A DNA stretch of 64,000 nt from Colias croceus. Its lineage: Eukaryota; Arthropoda; Insecta; Lepidoptera; Pieridae. The DNA lies in the NCBI RefSeq assembly GCF_905220415.1, contig NC_059539.1, forward strand, positions 3,596,001-3,660,000. The letters are read 5' to 3'. Under the pieces are notes generated by a model. The model was not told where the DNA came from, did no database searches, and saw only the letters and a list, made by a program, of their open reading frames with translations. A program made the translations under genes and the position numbers. How positions within the stretch are numbered: position 1 is the stretch's first letter; each line of letters begins with the position of its first letter. Below, one piece after another: positions 34,962-48,184 of the stretch.

Positions 34962-36584
34962 GGCCCATTGGCGCCCGACTCTAGTATTCGACCATAACGT
35001 TATGCGAATTTAGAAATGTGTCATACGGTAATGTTTGGTCATCAGTCAAACGTAGATTATTGTTTACAGTTCATGTAGAAATTATGTATTTGTGTGATGT
35101 GATTTAGCGTTAATCTAATAAGCACGCTTTTCAGTGGTTTCATCCCAATTGTTTACAATTTTATTGTACTCGTAAATGAAATATGTATGTAAATTAAATA
35201 GGTATATGAATTTCAAGAGCTATACCGTATTAATTAAAATATCTAAATACTTGAAAATTTGTTTTCGCAGATTTGAATAAACTTTTTTGATAATGAAATA
35301 ATCCTGAAAAGTGCTTACTTGTTATAAAATTAATAACATGACATTCGCTTGTTTTATTACAACACATGTGCATGAAAAACTCAAAACAGTTTGAATTCCC
35401 TTTTATTTAAACTCTAATTAGTTGATGCTGCAGTGCACTTTTAACTTTCACTTTTAATTAAAATAGGATTGATTTGATAAATCGTCACTCTACTACACGA
35501 AAACCTTGCAAAATAGACACTACTTCAGTACTGTGCTCACTAAGAAAATTAAGCAGTATACATAAGCAATAATTACCTACAGCTAATTTATTACCTTAAG
35601 ATGCGATAGCTAATTTTCTCAAAGCGATTTTCCTCGCAACACCAAAGTTATTATCTGACTAAATATTATGATACAGCGCAAAATTTCGCCGTGGAAATAA
35701 ATTAAAAACGCAACAACAAGGTTGTAACGAGCGTTGAACAAAGCCACCCAATAAATCAAGGCGGGCAGGTGAGGTAGGCGAGTGCTGTTTGTGCATTAAG
35801 AAAGCCTTTCCACACGGCCTTTCTCGGCCCTTTCTTCGCGTTTTAAAAAGCAGTCGACACCCGATATTTTCGCGTAGTCATCGACATCACATAAATATTG
35901 GAAATGGGGCGGCCCCTTTTCTTGTCTTGTTCGAATAATTAATGCGCCATTCGTATCTATGTCGCGACTTGTTTTGTTGCCAGGGACGATCACTGGAAAT
36001 TGGCCGCACCAACGGGTTGCTTTATTGTTTATGGAGACTAATTTTCGTCTGTGATAAAAAGACGTGAAGAATGTTTGTTGATATTACTTGTGAAGAGAAT
36101 AAGTAGAATATTAGAAAAAGAGGAGTTTCTTCATTTGTTTATAAGATATTAATTTTATAACTTATTTGTGTTTTAATGTAAAACAATGTTAGCACTCACA
36201 AGCAGTAACTTCAGTAGAGATTGTGATAAAAATAATAAAAGATTCAATAAATATTGGCTTATGTTTTACCTTAACGAGAATAAGATTAAATTTATTTCTA
36301 TATGTTTTAATCTTCCACTTTTTATGAAATATTGAGTTATAGGGATGTATTTCATAAGTGAAAGTGATACAAAACTTTTTCTTACTTTTACTTAACTCTA
36401 TTTCTCATTTAAAAAAGGAAAACATGCTTTGAAATGTTTCAGAGTCAGGTATTCTATATTAATATGTCCTCAACTTTTCATTAAAAATACTGTTGCCTGT
36501 CACATGGTTAATTTTCTATCAATTCCTAGAATTGAGAAATACATTAAATATAATGGTTAAAATTGTTTAATAGGGTACGTCTGA
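34962..36584. other. Intergenic, one GC-richer island
   Basis: A unique, GC-richer block lies at about 35.69-36.06 kb. A 65-codon minus frame there has no ATG start and no domain. Otherwise AT-rich. Confidence 0.35.
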
Positions 36585-36998
36585 GGGCGGCCGTACACGG
36601 ACCGCTCGAGCAGTTAAGGCTGAGCGACGTACACGGACGGCTCGAGCGGTCGGTCGTTGACGGCTCGAGCCGTCGGTTCTTGACTGCTCGAGCCGTCGCT
36701 ACCAACCGCTCGAGCCGTTGATTTTTTGACTAGTCGCGTCATTGATTTTCAGGGGGAGAGGAAGCCGTCGACGGCTCTAGCGCAGTCAACGGCTCGAGCA
36801 GTCAGTGTATGCCTCACGACCGCTCGCGATCCGTCAACGGCACGATGGAATTTCGTCATGCAGTTGACGGCTTGAAGCGGTCGCGACGGCTCGAGCCGTC
36901 ACGTGTACGGCGGTGTATGAATGCCTATAGTTCACCGCGCGGTCGCGGCTTCAAGCGGTCGGTCTCAACTGCTTGAAGCGGTCCGTGTACGGCCGCCC
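36585..36998. mobile_element. Foldback-type element made of CTCGAG-centred palindromes
   Basis: A sharply bounded 414-bp GC-rich block. Its ends are inverted repeats: GGGCGGCCGTACACGGACCG and CGGTCCGTGTACGGCCGCCC. Between them are about a dozen imperfect palindromes of 16-18 bases, each centred on GCTCGAGC or GCTTGAAGC with outer AC/GT arms (GACGGCTCGAGCCGTC is a perfect one). No ORF belongs to it. The design suggests a non-autonomous DNA transposon with many transposase-binding sites. The flanking duplication is ambiguous because CTGA borders both ends (36581-36584 before; overlapping the last C after). The superfamily is not assigned. Confidence 0.75.
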
Positions 36999-37868
36999 TG
37001 AGATAAACGAAGGAGCATACCTAAATGAAAATTTGAAATGTTTTAAAACAAAACAATATGACATTCACATACAAAACAAACGAATCTCTTATCGGCCCTC
37101 ACGAAAGCGGAACGGAAACCTCAAAAACAAAAGGGCCAAATATATCAAAGTGTTGTTCGCAAAAAATTGCCTTATCTCACACACGCAATTTGAGCCGACA
37201 ATTTTCGTCGCTTCCTCTCATTACCCTGCCGTGATATATTTGCGTGTTTATTACTGCAATTACTTAGAGTAAATCTCACGTCCTTCCTCCCCCCCTCCGG
37301 CCGGAGGGTCGCGCCCTCCACCGCCATTTTACCCTCTTTCCGGCCGGCCCTGCCCTTAAGTCTTATGTACCTCGTAAGTTTCTTCGCGGACTCGGTAACC
37401 GGATTCAAATTGGGGCGAATTTAGTAGCAATTAATTATAGAGTCATGGAAGTGTCGCCAGTACTGGCCGTACCCTCGATTCCCGTTATTAATATAACGAT
37501 TCTGAATAATTTTATGATTTAGTGACGGAAAAGGTCTGTAATAATTACCGGGTTTAGCGACTTTTCTAAAGATTCGATGAGCGTGAAGGAAGTTCTGCTA
37601 ATGATATGCGTGATTAAATGAATATTCAATTATTGAAACTTAATTGTAAAATACTTTTTTGTCGTATAAAAGCCTAGAATATAAATATAGCATGTACCTA
37701 CTACGAAATTATAAAATAATATTTACGTTTATTTTGGAAAGTGCATGGGCATCGACTTTGAAATTTATTGCGGAGGCGATGAAGGTAGAGCTTTATATGA
37801 ATAAACACAATTGTTTTTTTATCATATTTACTGTAAAAATATTTTACTTAGGTTTTAGCATAGGTACT
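36999..37868. other. Intergenic, nothing recognised
   Basis: AT-rich, with a short GC-rich stretch at 37.27-37.36 kb (CCGGCCGGAGGG and its near-inverse). Frames of 74-99 codons have no identifiable domains. Confidence 0.35.
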
Positions 37869-38033
37869 TCTTCTTATATATAAAATTCTCGTGTCACAAT
37901 GTTAGTCTGCATACTCCTCCGAAACGGCTGGACCAATTCTCATGAAATTTTCTGTGCATATCGGGTAAGTCTGAGAATCGGCCAACATCTATTTTTCATA
38001 TGTACCACGGGCGAAGCCGGGGCGGACCGCTAG
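37869..38033 (+). mobile_element. Short Helitron (about 165 bp)
   Basis: It starts near TCTTCTTATATATAAAATTC and ends CGAAGCCGGGGCGGACCGCTAG-like (CTAG at 38030-38033) before a host T. The 3' hairpin and last 25 bases match the minus-strand copy at 12924. The 5' base is approximate by about three bases. Confidence 0.7.
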
Positions 38034-40860
38034 TAATTTTATATAAAAGTAGTTATTCGAGCCATAGTGGCAATTTATATAAAATTATTATAAGATTTAT
38101 TTAATTTAAAGTATATTTCCATTATAAAGTAAATGTGTTTCATATTTAATAACAAACTGGCAAAAAATTTCATAAATTATAAACGTTATTTCATAATTTT
38201 TAATTTACAGATAATACACAATTTCACTTTGATGTCTCCATAGCCAGATAAAATATTAGATCAAACATTTCCTCCACTGAAACTATTAACTCGCAGTCCT
38301 CGAAATCCCTCAAGCATTTTGCACGTTATAAACAGTGACATAACAATTAAAACTGTTAAGTTACAAGTTATTCACAAGAAAATTCAACGCAGCGAGTTAA
38401 ACCCAGATATTAATCTTTCGACGGCATCCGAGCGCTGGATTCGCCATTTTGCGCCTAAATATGATAAACTTTCCCCCGAATTTCTTCGCCCCCACCCGTT
38501 TCTTGGCGAGAAGAATGCCCCCTGTGGGGGGCGATCCCTCCCAAGCCAAGTCTTACGGCCCTGCTTTTAAACTAAGCTCGTTAATTAATTACAGCCAAGT
38601 CGACTACCGAGGGTACTGGCTTACATAGCGTTATGTGCCAGTTTAATATCGCATTGCCTATGTATATGTTATATTGTAAATTAAAGCACAATTTTATCTA
38701 TTAATTAACATAATTGAAACTCTATGTGATGTATTTTGGACCTCGCTAACCTACGTCTTACATTTACCTAATTACTTTGTCCAATCCGAGTTTCATATAA
38801 GAAATATTCGTAATTTTTCGTAAAATAATAATAAACTAAATGTATTTTTTGTGTAATAAAATCATCATAAATTGACCTTGAATAAACCTCTAATAATTAG
38901 TTTAATTTATAAGGATAGGTAGTTTTATTAAAGTTTCAAACATATTCCACATACGAAATATCCCAAGATATTATATTAAGAAAATTTATAACCTCAGTAT
39001 TTTCTTCATTCACAACTCAAATACGCTGCTAATTTTAGCGCCATTTTTCACAACCACTTCTGGCACAAAAACTAAAAAAACACTATTGAAATTATGAAAA
39101 AACATACTCCGAATGAAAGAATCGTCAAGAAAACCTCCTTATGCAGATTTCTTTTTAATAATTTATGAGGGATTTTTTTATTTTATATTCAGTTTGTGGA
39201 GTATCTTAAGCAAGAGTGTTGTCGTTTTGAGGCCGCTGGCGTGATGTAATGTACGACTTATGAGTGAGTGTCGAGAGGTACCTACACGTGTACGTACATT
39301 GGTACGCACTCCCTTGCTTATTTTAATGAGTACTTATTTTCGTTGGTTTTATTTATATTTCAAGTATTTTGTACCTACAGAACAGTTCTATGAAGGTGAG
39401 ATGCTGCTATACTGCATTATGCAGTTACATGGTTTTCATCATTAATTTCATGAAGTTACAAATCTAATTAAATACAACTAGTCGAAAAGTGTTTTATTTG
39501 GTTTAGATTTGTTATTTTATAATAGGATATATCTTAAGAAAAACTAAGCAGATGACATGCATGTACACGTATTAAAAAATAAAGTTTAAGTCTCCATCTC
39601 TCGATTGTTCAATTTATGATGCATAATTAAACAAAAATAAGAAAACAGCATAGAGAAAAACAAAGCAAGTGATACATCGAAACGTCTGATATAAACCCAT
39701 TGCTCAAATAAGTCTTAATTTCCTCTGAACGAAGTTCGCAGACGAGCGGCCGTTTCATTAAAACTTGTGTGACGTGTCATTAAGTCCCCGCTCGTGATAA
39801 TTATTAATATTCAAATCATAATTTCGAGTAAGCGGAGTGAAAAAGCAAAGACGTGTCAGGTTATGAATAAATTAAATAAAAGTTTTCGTTGTGAAGTTGT
39901 TTAATCTGTACAAGTATGTTGGGCGTGTTTACATCGCTGTAATATGATCGAATTTGTTGGTGCCGTTTTGTGAACATAGACAGTTACAATGTAACTTTAT
40001 TTGGCAATTTTTATTCAGGATATTGTGGAACTATTGTAGGTACTGTAGATAGGTACTGTAAATAGGCAAATGTAAAGACTGTTTGGAAAAACGGGTCAAT
40101 ATAGTAAATGCTACATTAATTTAATTACAGAATATGCTTTTTCTTAAGAATATAAGTAACTTAAAGAAACAAGTGTAAAAGTTTATGAAAAGTCACCTAC
40201 CTATGTACATACATGCTTAAATTATATGCCGTATGATATTAAATATCAAACTCCAATATAAGAAGGCAATACCAATAAATATTCCACTTTACAACACGAA
40301 TATCAAATGTTCCCTAATATATTCACTGGCAATTTACCAAAACAAAACTAAACAGCTCATACAGTACATAAACATGCAATATTAACACGATTCGCGTTCA
40401 AGAGAGCGAAAAATAAAATAACACAGGATAGGCGCGGTTTCTCGCCTGGGGGAAGAGGTTTGTAATTTTTCTGGATATTTCATATTTTACTCGTAGACAG
40501 CCGCGGGCGTTACTACGACGTAGCGCTACGTCAGCGCGAAATATAATAAACGTAGCGGTTTATTTGCGGTGAACATAATTATTGTTAATTGCTAAACTTT
40601 TATATATAGATTTATTATACGTTATTTTTTTAACATATTTATTATACAATTGTTATGTAAAAGGTACGAAATATGAAGATACAATGCGACTGTGTAGTCA
40701 ATGTTTCATTTTGAAATGTGGGTGAATTTTTATGAAACACGATTTTATGAGCAAGCGACGATCCCGTTTCGTCAAGATATAGGTCGTGGATTATATATTC
40801 GCATAAAATACACAAAAACTCCCACACGAAAAAACGACCTGTTAAAAAATGATTCCCTTA
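38034..40860. other. Intergenic, nothing recognised
   Basis: AT-rich with GC-richer unique blocks near 38.40-38.64 and 40.38-40.56 kb. No exon supported. Confidence 0.4.
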
Positions 40861-40872
40861 TATCACAGTAAA

Positions 40873-40940
40873 CTCCCTCATAGGAGGCCTGTGTCCCAGC
40901 AGTGGGAACGTATATGGGCTGATTATGATGATGATGATGA
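40873..40940 (+). mobile_element. 68-bp LINE tail with perfect 12-bp target duplication
   Basis: The insertion carries CTCCCTCATAGGAGGCCTGT, GTCCCAGCAGTGGGAACG, TATATGGGCTGATT and an ATG-repeat tail, the same LINE 3' end as at 21.9 kb. It is flanked by TATCACAGTAAA on both sides (40861-40872 and 40941-40952). It is a severely 5'-truncated insertion, with both limits defined by the duplication. Confidence 0.9.
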
Positions 40941-41003
40941 TATCACAGTAAATTTTATAATCAGATTGAATACAATAGTGATGGAAAATACTATTATTAA
41001 AAT

Positions 41004-41127
41004 ACAACATAATATAGAATGCTAAAATAATGCCTCTAGATAGTAAGCGAAAGAAATTCAATTTACAACATAATAATAATATATAAAGCTAAAATAATGC
41101 CCATTAAAGATAGTAAGCGAAAGAAAG
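41004..41127. repeat. Local tandem duplication of about 62 bp
   Basis: Two adjacent units begin ACAACATAAT (41004 and 41065) and share GCTAAAATAATGCC and GATAGTAAGCGAAAGAAA. They differ by small indels, so the duplication is not brand new. Confidence 0.7.
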
Positions 41128-44100
41128 TCGCTGCCGCGTGTCGTACCCGGGCCGGGTCCGGACTCCGGACGTCGGATCAGGAAAGCTATTACGCCCAAAT
41201 GAATTCCCCGCCGTTTCCGGACCGCGACAAATCCGACACACCCAAGATCCTTTTTATCAGGGCTACTGTTTCTGAAAAATAATTAGATGGAACAGCTTTG
41301 ATTGTTTATCTTTCGAGTTTTTCTAAATGTTAACACATTTACTTGTTAATTATGTTCTCCGATATATTTACAGCATTTGACAGCATTCGTTAAAATCAGG
41401 TTCAAGCTTGAACGATAGCCGTGGAAAAGAATACAAGACGTTACGCACAAGCGATTACGTAAGTATAATAAATGCTTATTCAAATGAAATCTTTGTTGTT
41501 AATTGAATCAAATTATATAAATTAAGAAAGAAATGAACAATAATAGACAAAAAAGGAAATAATATCTTGTCTTGTCTTTCAATATTACGTGACCAAATAA
41601 AATGCAACTGATACCTACTTCTACTACTTCTATGTATGTAAATGAAAATAATAGAAAATATCAAGAATATTAATAGAAGTATTCAAATAATTATCATTAT
41701 AGATTTTACAGTATTCTGGAATAAATATTAACTTTAATAATATAAAATGTCAACCCTAAATGATCGCCCTCAGATTTGACGAAGCGGAATTTTAATGAAA
41801 TATCTAGAAATCACTTTCACGTCTTTTGTTATTTATTCTATTCTCGTACCGATTTTCATAAATAAACTGCATTATTTTTTATGTAGAAATAGTCATGTAT
41901 TTTAGTTAATTACGCACCTAATTAAAAAAAAAATGATATTGTCTCTGAAAAAAAAAAAACACTGGTTTTAATATTACCTGAATCAGTTTACTACGCTTAA
42001 TCACTATTGTATTTACTTAGAACATGAGCGTATCTAAAACTTAATTGTCTACCTACATTTTATTTCATAATATTCTTAGCCATTTCCAAAAAGAACAGTT
42101 TATATTTGCTTCTGTCGCCATGAATATGGTAAAATGAATAGCCAGTTGCAAGGTAGCGTGTCGCGCGATGACGTCACTGCATTGTTACGCGACTCACAAA
42201 TCAACATTTCCCTTTCGACCGACGCATCAATCTTGCTGATATGATTTATCGCTACTGTAGTTAAAATACCGCCCTCATTAACTCAACCGAACAGGTAAAA
42301 ATGTCACATCGTAAAGAATTGCCTCGAAATTTATTGACAATTCCACCGATGTGGACAAGCTTTAATTGATTCGGATATCGCTTATTAAAAAAGGTACTTT
42401 TCGACTGGCGAGGATGCGGTCGCCATGACAACGAAGGGGAGCCTCGTCATATTTATATGTATTTCGTGATAGCTTCCGAACCCCGCCTGAAAACAATTTG
42501 TGATAATATAACAGAACATTAACTAACAAGCTTCATTCAACGTTATGTTTTTATTTATTGAATCATAATATTTTATTTATTTGTTTATTATTTTCTTACT
42601 ATGTAATATTTGTTATTTTTGTGTTATATATAGCTCGATATTGTAACTGTTAACAGTTGAACACGACATTACATACCTACATAAACAACCTGTCTATACA
42701 CACATATCAAATATATTTCATGAAAAGCGTGAAGAAATTAAACGGAAAATCAATTCGCGGAAATATAAAAGCCGCTTATTGGCAATCTTCTATTTTAATA
42801 CAATGCTTATAAAGACTTCAATGAGGAGCGTTAATAGGAAAACTTTGAAGGCGGGTTCTAGCCGATTTCCATAAGCCCGTTCAGCGATCGACAGGTGACA
42901 GAAAAATATATAGCTCTAATAACTTGCAACTCGACAGTTTCTAATTTGTTCTGTATCCAGTGAAAATATAAAATGAGTGGATACATTCGATCGGAGCTTT
43001 GGAGCGCTGAAAATTGGTTTTCTATTTGGCCTTCGCGAGCTCGGCTGACGTGGTGCCTATTTTTTCAGTTGTATTTCTTTTCACGAAGCTCTCTCGTTTT
43101 ATGGGTCATGCGACTATGCGAGACTATTTTTAATGGACGCGTAGATACCAGTTTTCATTTTTCTCCCGGTGATAAATTGACTCCACGTTCACGATGAATG
43201 ATCATATTTTTGATGCGGTTTCCGCTTTTGATTTTGTTCTCTTCGTTGTGTAATCACAATTCATTCTCGGAATTGCGTTTTCAAAGTAGTTTAATATGAA
43301 ATGCAGTTTGTTATTTTTCTGTGCAATGTTTAGGAAAAATGTTGGTATATTTTAAAGTACTGTTTATTTGATACGTTCTATTTATGTAAGTACTGGTGTA
43401 CACGTGTACCTACTTAATTTACATAGATAATGTTTTGAAAACAAAAATTAAATTTCCTAACCATATTAAAATATTTTTAACAATTCCTTGCGGTATTAGA
43501 AATAAACTCTGCGGAGTGCGTTCTAACAATAGATTGTTAGGAGTCGCAGTAAAAAAATGGAAAATCGAACACAAATTCCACGTTCAATTTAGCTTGATTT
43601 ATATGCAATGATAGTTGGAGCACGTATGCGCCGGCGCTTCCTCCGTGTTATTAGTTTAGCGAGAAGTGATTGGACGGCGCAGCACTCCGGTCGGACGTGA
43701 CCAGACTCTGCCTAATGGATGGCTATGGAGTGCTTATGTTATCCCCGTAAAAGGGTTTCGTTTAGTCCCACTTCACGTTTAGAATCGAAATTTTTTCCTC
43801 AATGACAAATGCGCACGTGTGTTTCATTGAGTATGTATTGGGTATGCACGACCTTCATGTATAAGGTGAGTTCACGCGATACATATAGGTAACGTGGATA
43901 ATAATGCATGGCCTTTAGAATTTTTGGATAAAAAGTTAAGATGTTATAGAGTGACAGTTATTTCTTCCTTCACCAATGATTAATATTTAGTATAATATAC
44001 AAAATCTATAATTGCTTCCCAAAGTGGTCCTTCAATTTTCCCATGCGTTATCGAAACATCAAACAAACGATGTACCTACTCTAGAAAAACATTTGTCCAT

Positions 44101-45719
44101 GTTCGACATGCCAGGCAATTGTCGAAGACACTCGCTATCTCAAGCATCATGTCCTGCAAATTGATAAGATCAAGAGAGGGAGGGTCGTGGGCCCCGCAGC
44201 TTAGCGCAGCCATTACGCCGCATCCACGATTTGTCTCACAACTTCGTGGTATTATGGCAAATTTATGTCAAGTATTAATAATAATTTACTTCAGTTGTCG
44301 CACGGCAAGTTTGTCGGGTTCCGTCGACTTCGAGAACTCCAGACTTTCCACGATTAAATATTTATTCGACTTGCAATAGTAACTCGGCGTTAACTTGTCA
44401 ATGTAACTTTCCAAGTTTCGCTTTAATAATACGAAAATTTTTGAGTTAAAAGTGAGTTCGCGAGTTTACACTTTCGATAAGATTTTGAAATGGATCTGTT
44501 CCTGCGGAATGTAAATTTTCTTTAAGGAGTTAGTTCATGTTGTAGCATTCGTTAAATCTTAATAAGATGCTTCTACTGACAACATCCTACATTCGAAAAA
44601 GTCATATATATGTTGAATATTGGGTTCATATTATTTCAGTTTGTTTATTTTGACCAATTACCTATATTATATTACTTAGGTACTTTAAAAAAGTTTTATT
44701 CAGTTTAACAATGTGATATTAAAAAGTTCTTAAACTTTATAAGGAAACCAATACCTAAGTTGAAAATAAATTTAGAAACGTATGTATTTTATAAAACAAT
44801 TTTGTTATTTGAGCGTTAGGGATGAATCTCGAAGGGGGTTATTAGCTAAATAAATTTGCTCACCCAATATGCTCGGTAACTCGATTTAATGGCGATAGAA
44901 TTGATTCATTCAATTATGAGGAATTTTTAGTGCCCCAGTGAGTGTAACTTTGGGGTGCGGAGCGAGGGATAGTTTCTCACGATTTCGTTACGTTCATGTG
45001 GATTTGAATAAAGATTTTTCTTATTGTTTAATACTGATATATGTTTAATTTCAAATTGTGAAAATAAATGTTGTCGATTACTTTGATTATTGGCTTAGAA
45101 AATAATATTTTCGCTCTATGACTTTGTGATCATGATGTTTTATACACTCAAATGTCTTAAATATAATAACAGCGTTGCTCAGTCAAAAACTACAAACAAT
45201 TTTATGTACTTACAACGTTATATTTCTGGAACTCCATTCAAGTCAGCATATCCGGATATTATCAGACATCTTATCCTATATACCTTGTACATACTACACA
45301 CTAGATTACCCAGCGTCGCCTAAATTTGACATGAATTTATGTGTAAACGTCACCGACCAAAACCATTAGTGCTGCTAATGCCGCCATTACCGGCGGGGGG
45401 GCATCTGCCGCTTGTTTTAGTTAATTTATTGCCTGCCTGGAAAGGTGAGCGATGTATATGAATGTGCGTAAAGATGTGCTTCATTGGGATATGGATGTGT
45501 TGTAAAGAGGGTTTGTGTTGTGTGTTTGTTTTTTGTTTGATAAAAATGTTGTGTTTACTTAAGATTATTTTTTTGATTGGATATAATATTATGTAGTATA
45601 TGGTTAGAATATATTTTCAATTTTTGTATAGCTAAGTAAATTGTGATCGTAGATATTTTGTTTAAAATGGCGCGGGTCGGAATGCTATATTTATGTACCA
45701 ATCAAATTCTTTTGTTTAT
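41128..45719. other. Gene desert with GC-richer unique islands
   Basis: No exon supported. Unique GC-richer islands lie near 42.13-42.45, 42.84-43.20, 43.62-43.80 and 44.04-44.40 kb, separated by AT-rich DNA. Frames of 60-86 codons within them lack recognisable domains. Confidence 0.35.
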
Positions 45720-45721
45720 TT

Positions 45722-46120
45722 AGGGCCGATTTTTCAATCCTTGGTTAAAATTATTTATCCGTTCAATAAAGTATTACACGAACATGAATTTATATTTTTG
45801 GTTTTATGGCATTCAAATGCTTTATAAATATAAATTTACACATAAAACTGAAAGAATAGAATAAATTCGATTGCTCTGGCGGGTCACGAGTGGCTGAGTT
45901 GGTCAGGCATCCGCCCCGGAATGGCGCGAAAGGATGCGGGTTCGAGTCCCGCCTCGTGATCGAATTTTTTCTATTCTTTATAAATTTATATTACACGAAC
46001 ATATTAAAATGTCACCTGTAAACTGTCATATATACGGACAATTATAATACATTTTTGAAATGGTAGTTTAATACGTTATTCGATGTATAAGTTTTAACCA
46101 AGGATTGAAAAATCAGCCCT
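45722..46120. mobile_element. MITE with 30-bp terminal inverted repeats
   Basis: The left end AGGGCCGATTTTTCAATCCT then TGGTTAAAA is matched in inverse by TTTTAACCAAGGATTGAAAA then ATCAGCCCT at the right end, with one mismatch. The core codes for nothing. It carries a later insertion (about 45784-45986) flanked by TATTACACGAACAT. TTA and TAA at the two borders belong to the inverted repeat, so the target duplication is not resolved and the superfamily is open. Confidence 0.75.
45884..45960 (+). tRNA. tRNA-like sequence, probably a SINE or pseudogene rather than a working tRNA
   Basis: The 77-base unit has a perfect 7-bp acceptor stem (TCACGAG with CTCGTGA), TG at positions 8-9, a D arm GCT-GAGTTGGTCA-GGC that includes an A box, and a perfect 5-bp T arm GCGGG-TTCGAGT-CCCGC with a B box. 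A T run (45965-45970) follows as a pol III stop. The anticodon arm is abnormal: the best fold, CGCC-CCGGAAT-GGCG, has C at the normally invariant U33 and would give GGA (Ser) without the long variable arm of tRNA-Ser. It is embedded in an insertion inside a MITE. I favour a tRNA-derived mobile unit. Confidence 0.45.
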
Positions 46121-46122
46121 AA

Positions 46123-48184
46123 GCATACATTATTTGATTACGTTTGGATTAGACATATCTACCATTTAAGATTTTTTTATTCTGTTAACATGTAAAGGCC
46201 CAGTATATTGTCATTATTTAAAAATTCTTTCTATTTATTGCCACATTCGAAATGTTTATGTCCCATTTAAAAACCGAAAGAACGTCTTCTAATTAGAACT
46301 AACAAGTGGCCCAGTAAATTTTATTTCAATTACGATTGTTAACGGCATAATCAGCAGGCATTTGGTACAATCGTTGGGCAGGCTAATCCAGATTTATAGG
46401 AGCAGGGCCGGATTAAGGTGGCGTGAATTACACGTTTATAGGCCATAAAGAGTGATCCAGTGGCGTGCAGGCACTTCAGATTTAGTTACGATTTTGGTGC
46501 GCACTGTCTGAATACAGGGTGCTGTTTTATTTCAAAAGTTTTTGGGGACTGGAATTATTATAGGGACAATCATTATCTAATGAATGCATGGGATAATTTA
46601 GTTATTAATCTTTTTAATGCTTAATGAAATTGATTAACCGATATTCAGATTTATTTCGCGTTGTAATTCCATATGATTCTCTTTACCTTCAGATGTTACA
46701 AGAAATTATACAATGCATAGAAAATATTATAGAACAATAGGTACACACAAGACAGCCGTTTTTCAATAATGGGTATTTTTCACATTCTATTATTTCAGTA
46801 TATTATGATAACTAGTTAAAAATACGTCAATTTTCATATGGTAACTATAAAATAATCTACCTGTATAGTTTGTCCAGTAGTTAGCGGGCACGCATCTCGT
46901 TGGTCGCAAGTTATGGCACGCCCACGCTTCGCTCGCGCGCGTATGAATGACCCATTCAATCATTGCTAACTTATTTTTGTTTACTTATGCTGTCCGCTAA
47001 TTATATGGATGTCTTTGCTACTAGTATAGGAGTCTAGTATTTTAATAAGTATGGTGGGCCTTGAGACATGGGGAAGAGATATTTAATTGTTTTTAAGTGC
47101 TCCATTTAAGAAATATGGTAACTGCTCGGTATTTTTAAAATATGGATGTCATTACAGAAGTCTGTAAATTTTTAAAGTTTTTAAATAGAAATTATCTAAC
47201 TACCTACCTGTATATAAATATAATGAGGGAAATGTACCTCTATTGTCTTAATGTAGAGTCAACATAAGTCAATATCATATGCCTAACGATCATTGTTTTA
47301 TCTTTAATTATATATTTTAAATGCCTTGTAAAAAGATAATTTTAATAATATTTAATAAAAAATGGAAATTTGTACGACGGCAATCTCATATAATGTTCAA
47401 CACGTACTCTACTGAAATAAAGTCTATAAAAAAAGATACCTTACACGTGCTACATATAGAAAAAAATAGTTTCCTGACTAGTTTTACTTCCCAGGTACAC
47501 AGGAATAAAAAGGAAAAATGTTCGTTTAGCGTCGCTTTAGAAGCAGGATTTGGTATAAAAGCCTTGTGAGACAATGTAGCCGTACTTCATGTTTATGTGC
47601 TCATAAACATCAGAGGTCGTCTCACTTTATATGCTCAACATTTTTGCAATTTATTGCCGATTATTTGATATTTTGTTTGTATTTCTCTTTGTATTATTAT
47701 ACAAAAATGGTTACAGGAAAGCTTTATTCCTGCGATAAGCAATATATGAATGTGCTGTGTTTATGCGATATACAACGTCTACCTTCCTTGTAGAACGCCC
47801 CATTCACGATAAATAACAATTATTGCAAAATATTCATTGATCTTCAATACATCTTAAACAGATTGTGTCTTTATTTTATTCCAAAATCAGTTCACCAAAT
47901 CCGTGGGTGCCAAGTAGCACAAATCTCGAGGAAAAATAAAAGAAGTAAAAATGACAAGACGTTATTTGCATCCCGCTAATGGCCGCTACCGTCGTAATGC
48001 GGGGGTAGATGAACAAATATTGCTTTATCCAGTCACACAATTTATTCTTACAGGTTTTTATACGCCATTCCAACGGCTCGAGTCAGGAGGGAAGTCAAGA
48101 TGGTGGCATTTAGATTTTTAAACGATTCACAAATCATTCCGCTTAATCGAGTGACCTTATTTGTTGTTTGCCTTATTTTTAAAC
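46123..48184. other. Intergenic, nothing recognised
   Basis: AT-rich. A short pair TTAGCGGGCA (about 46881) and TGTCCGCTAATT (46990) is weakly inverted, but no boundaries could be set. Confidence 0.4.

Noticed and set aside
36585..36998. CRISPR-like array, because of evenly repeated palindromes
   Set aside because: The repeats are inverted and variable, there are no unique spacers of constant length, there are no cas genes, and the window is eukaryotic.
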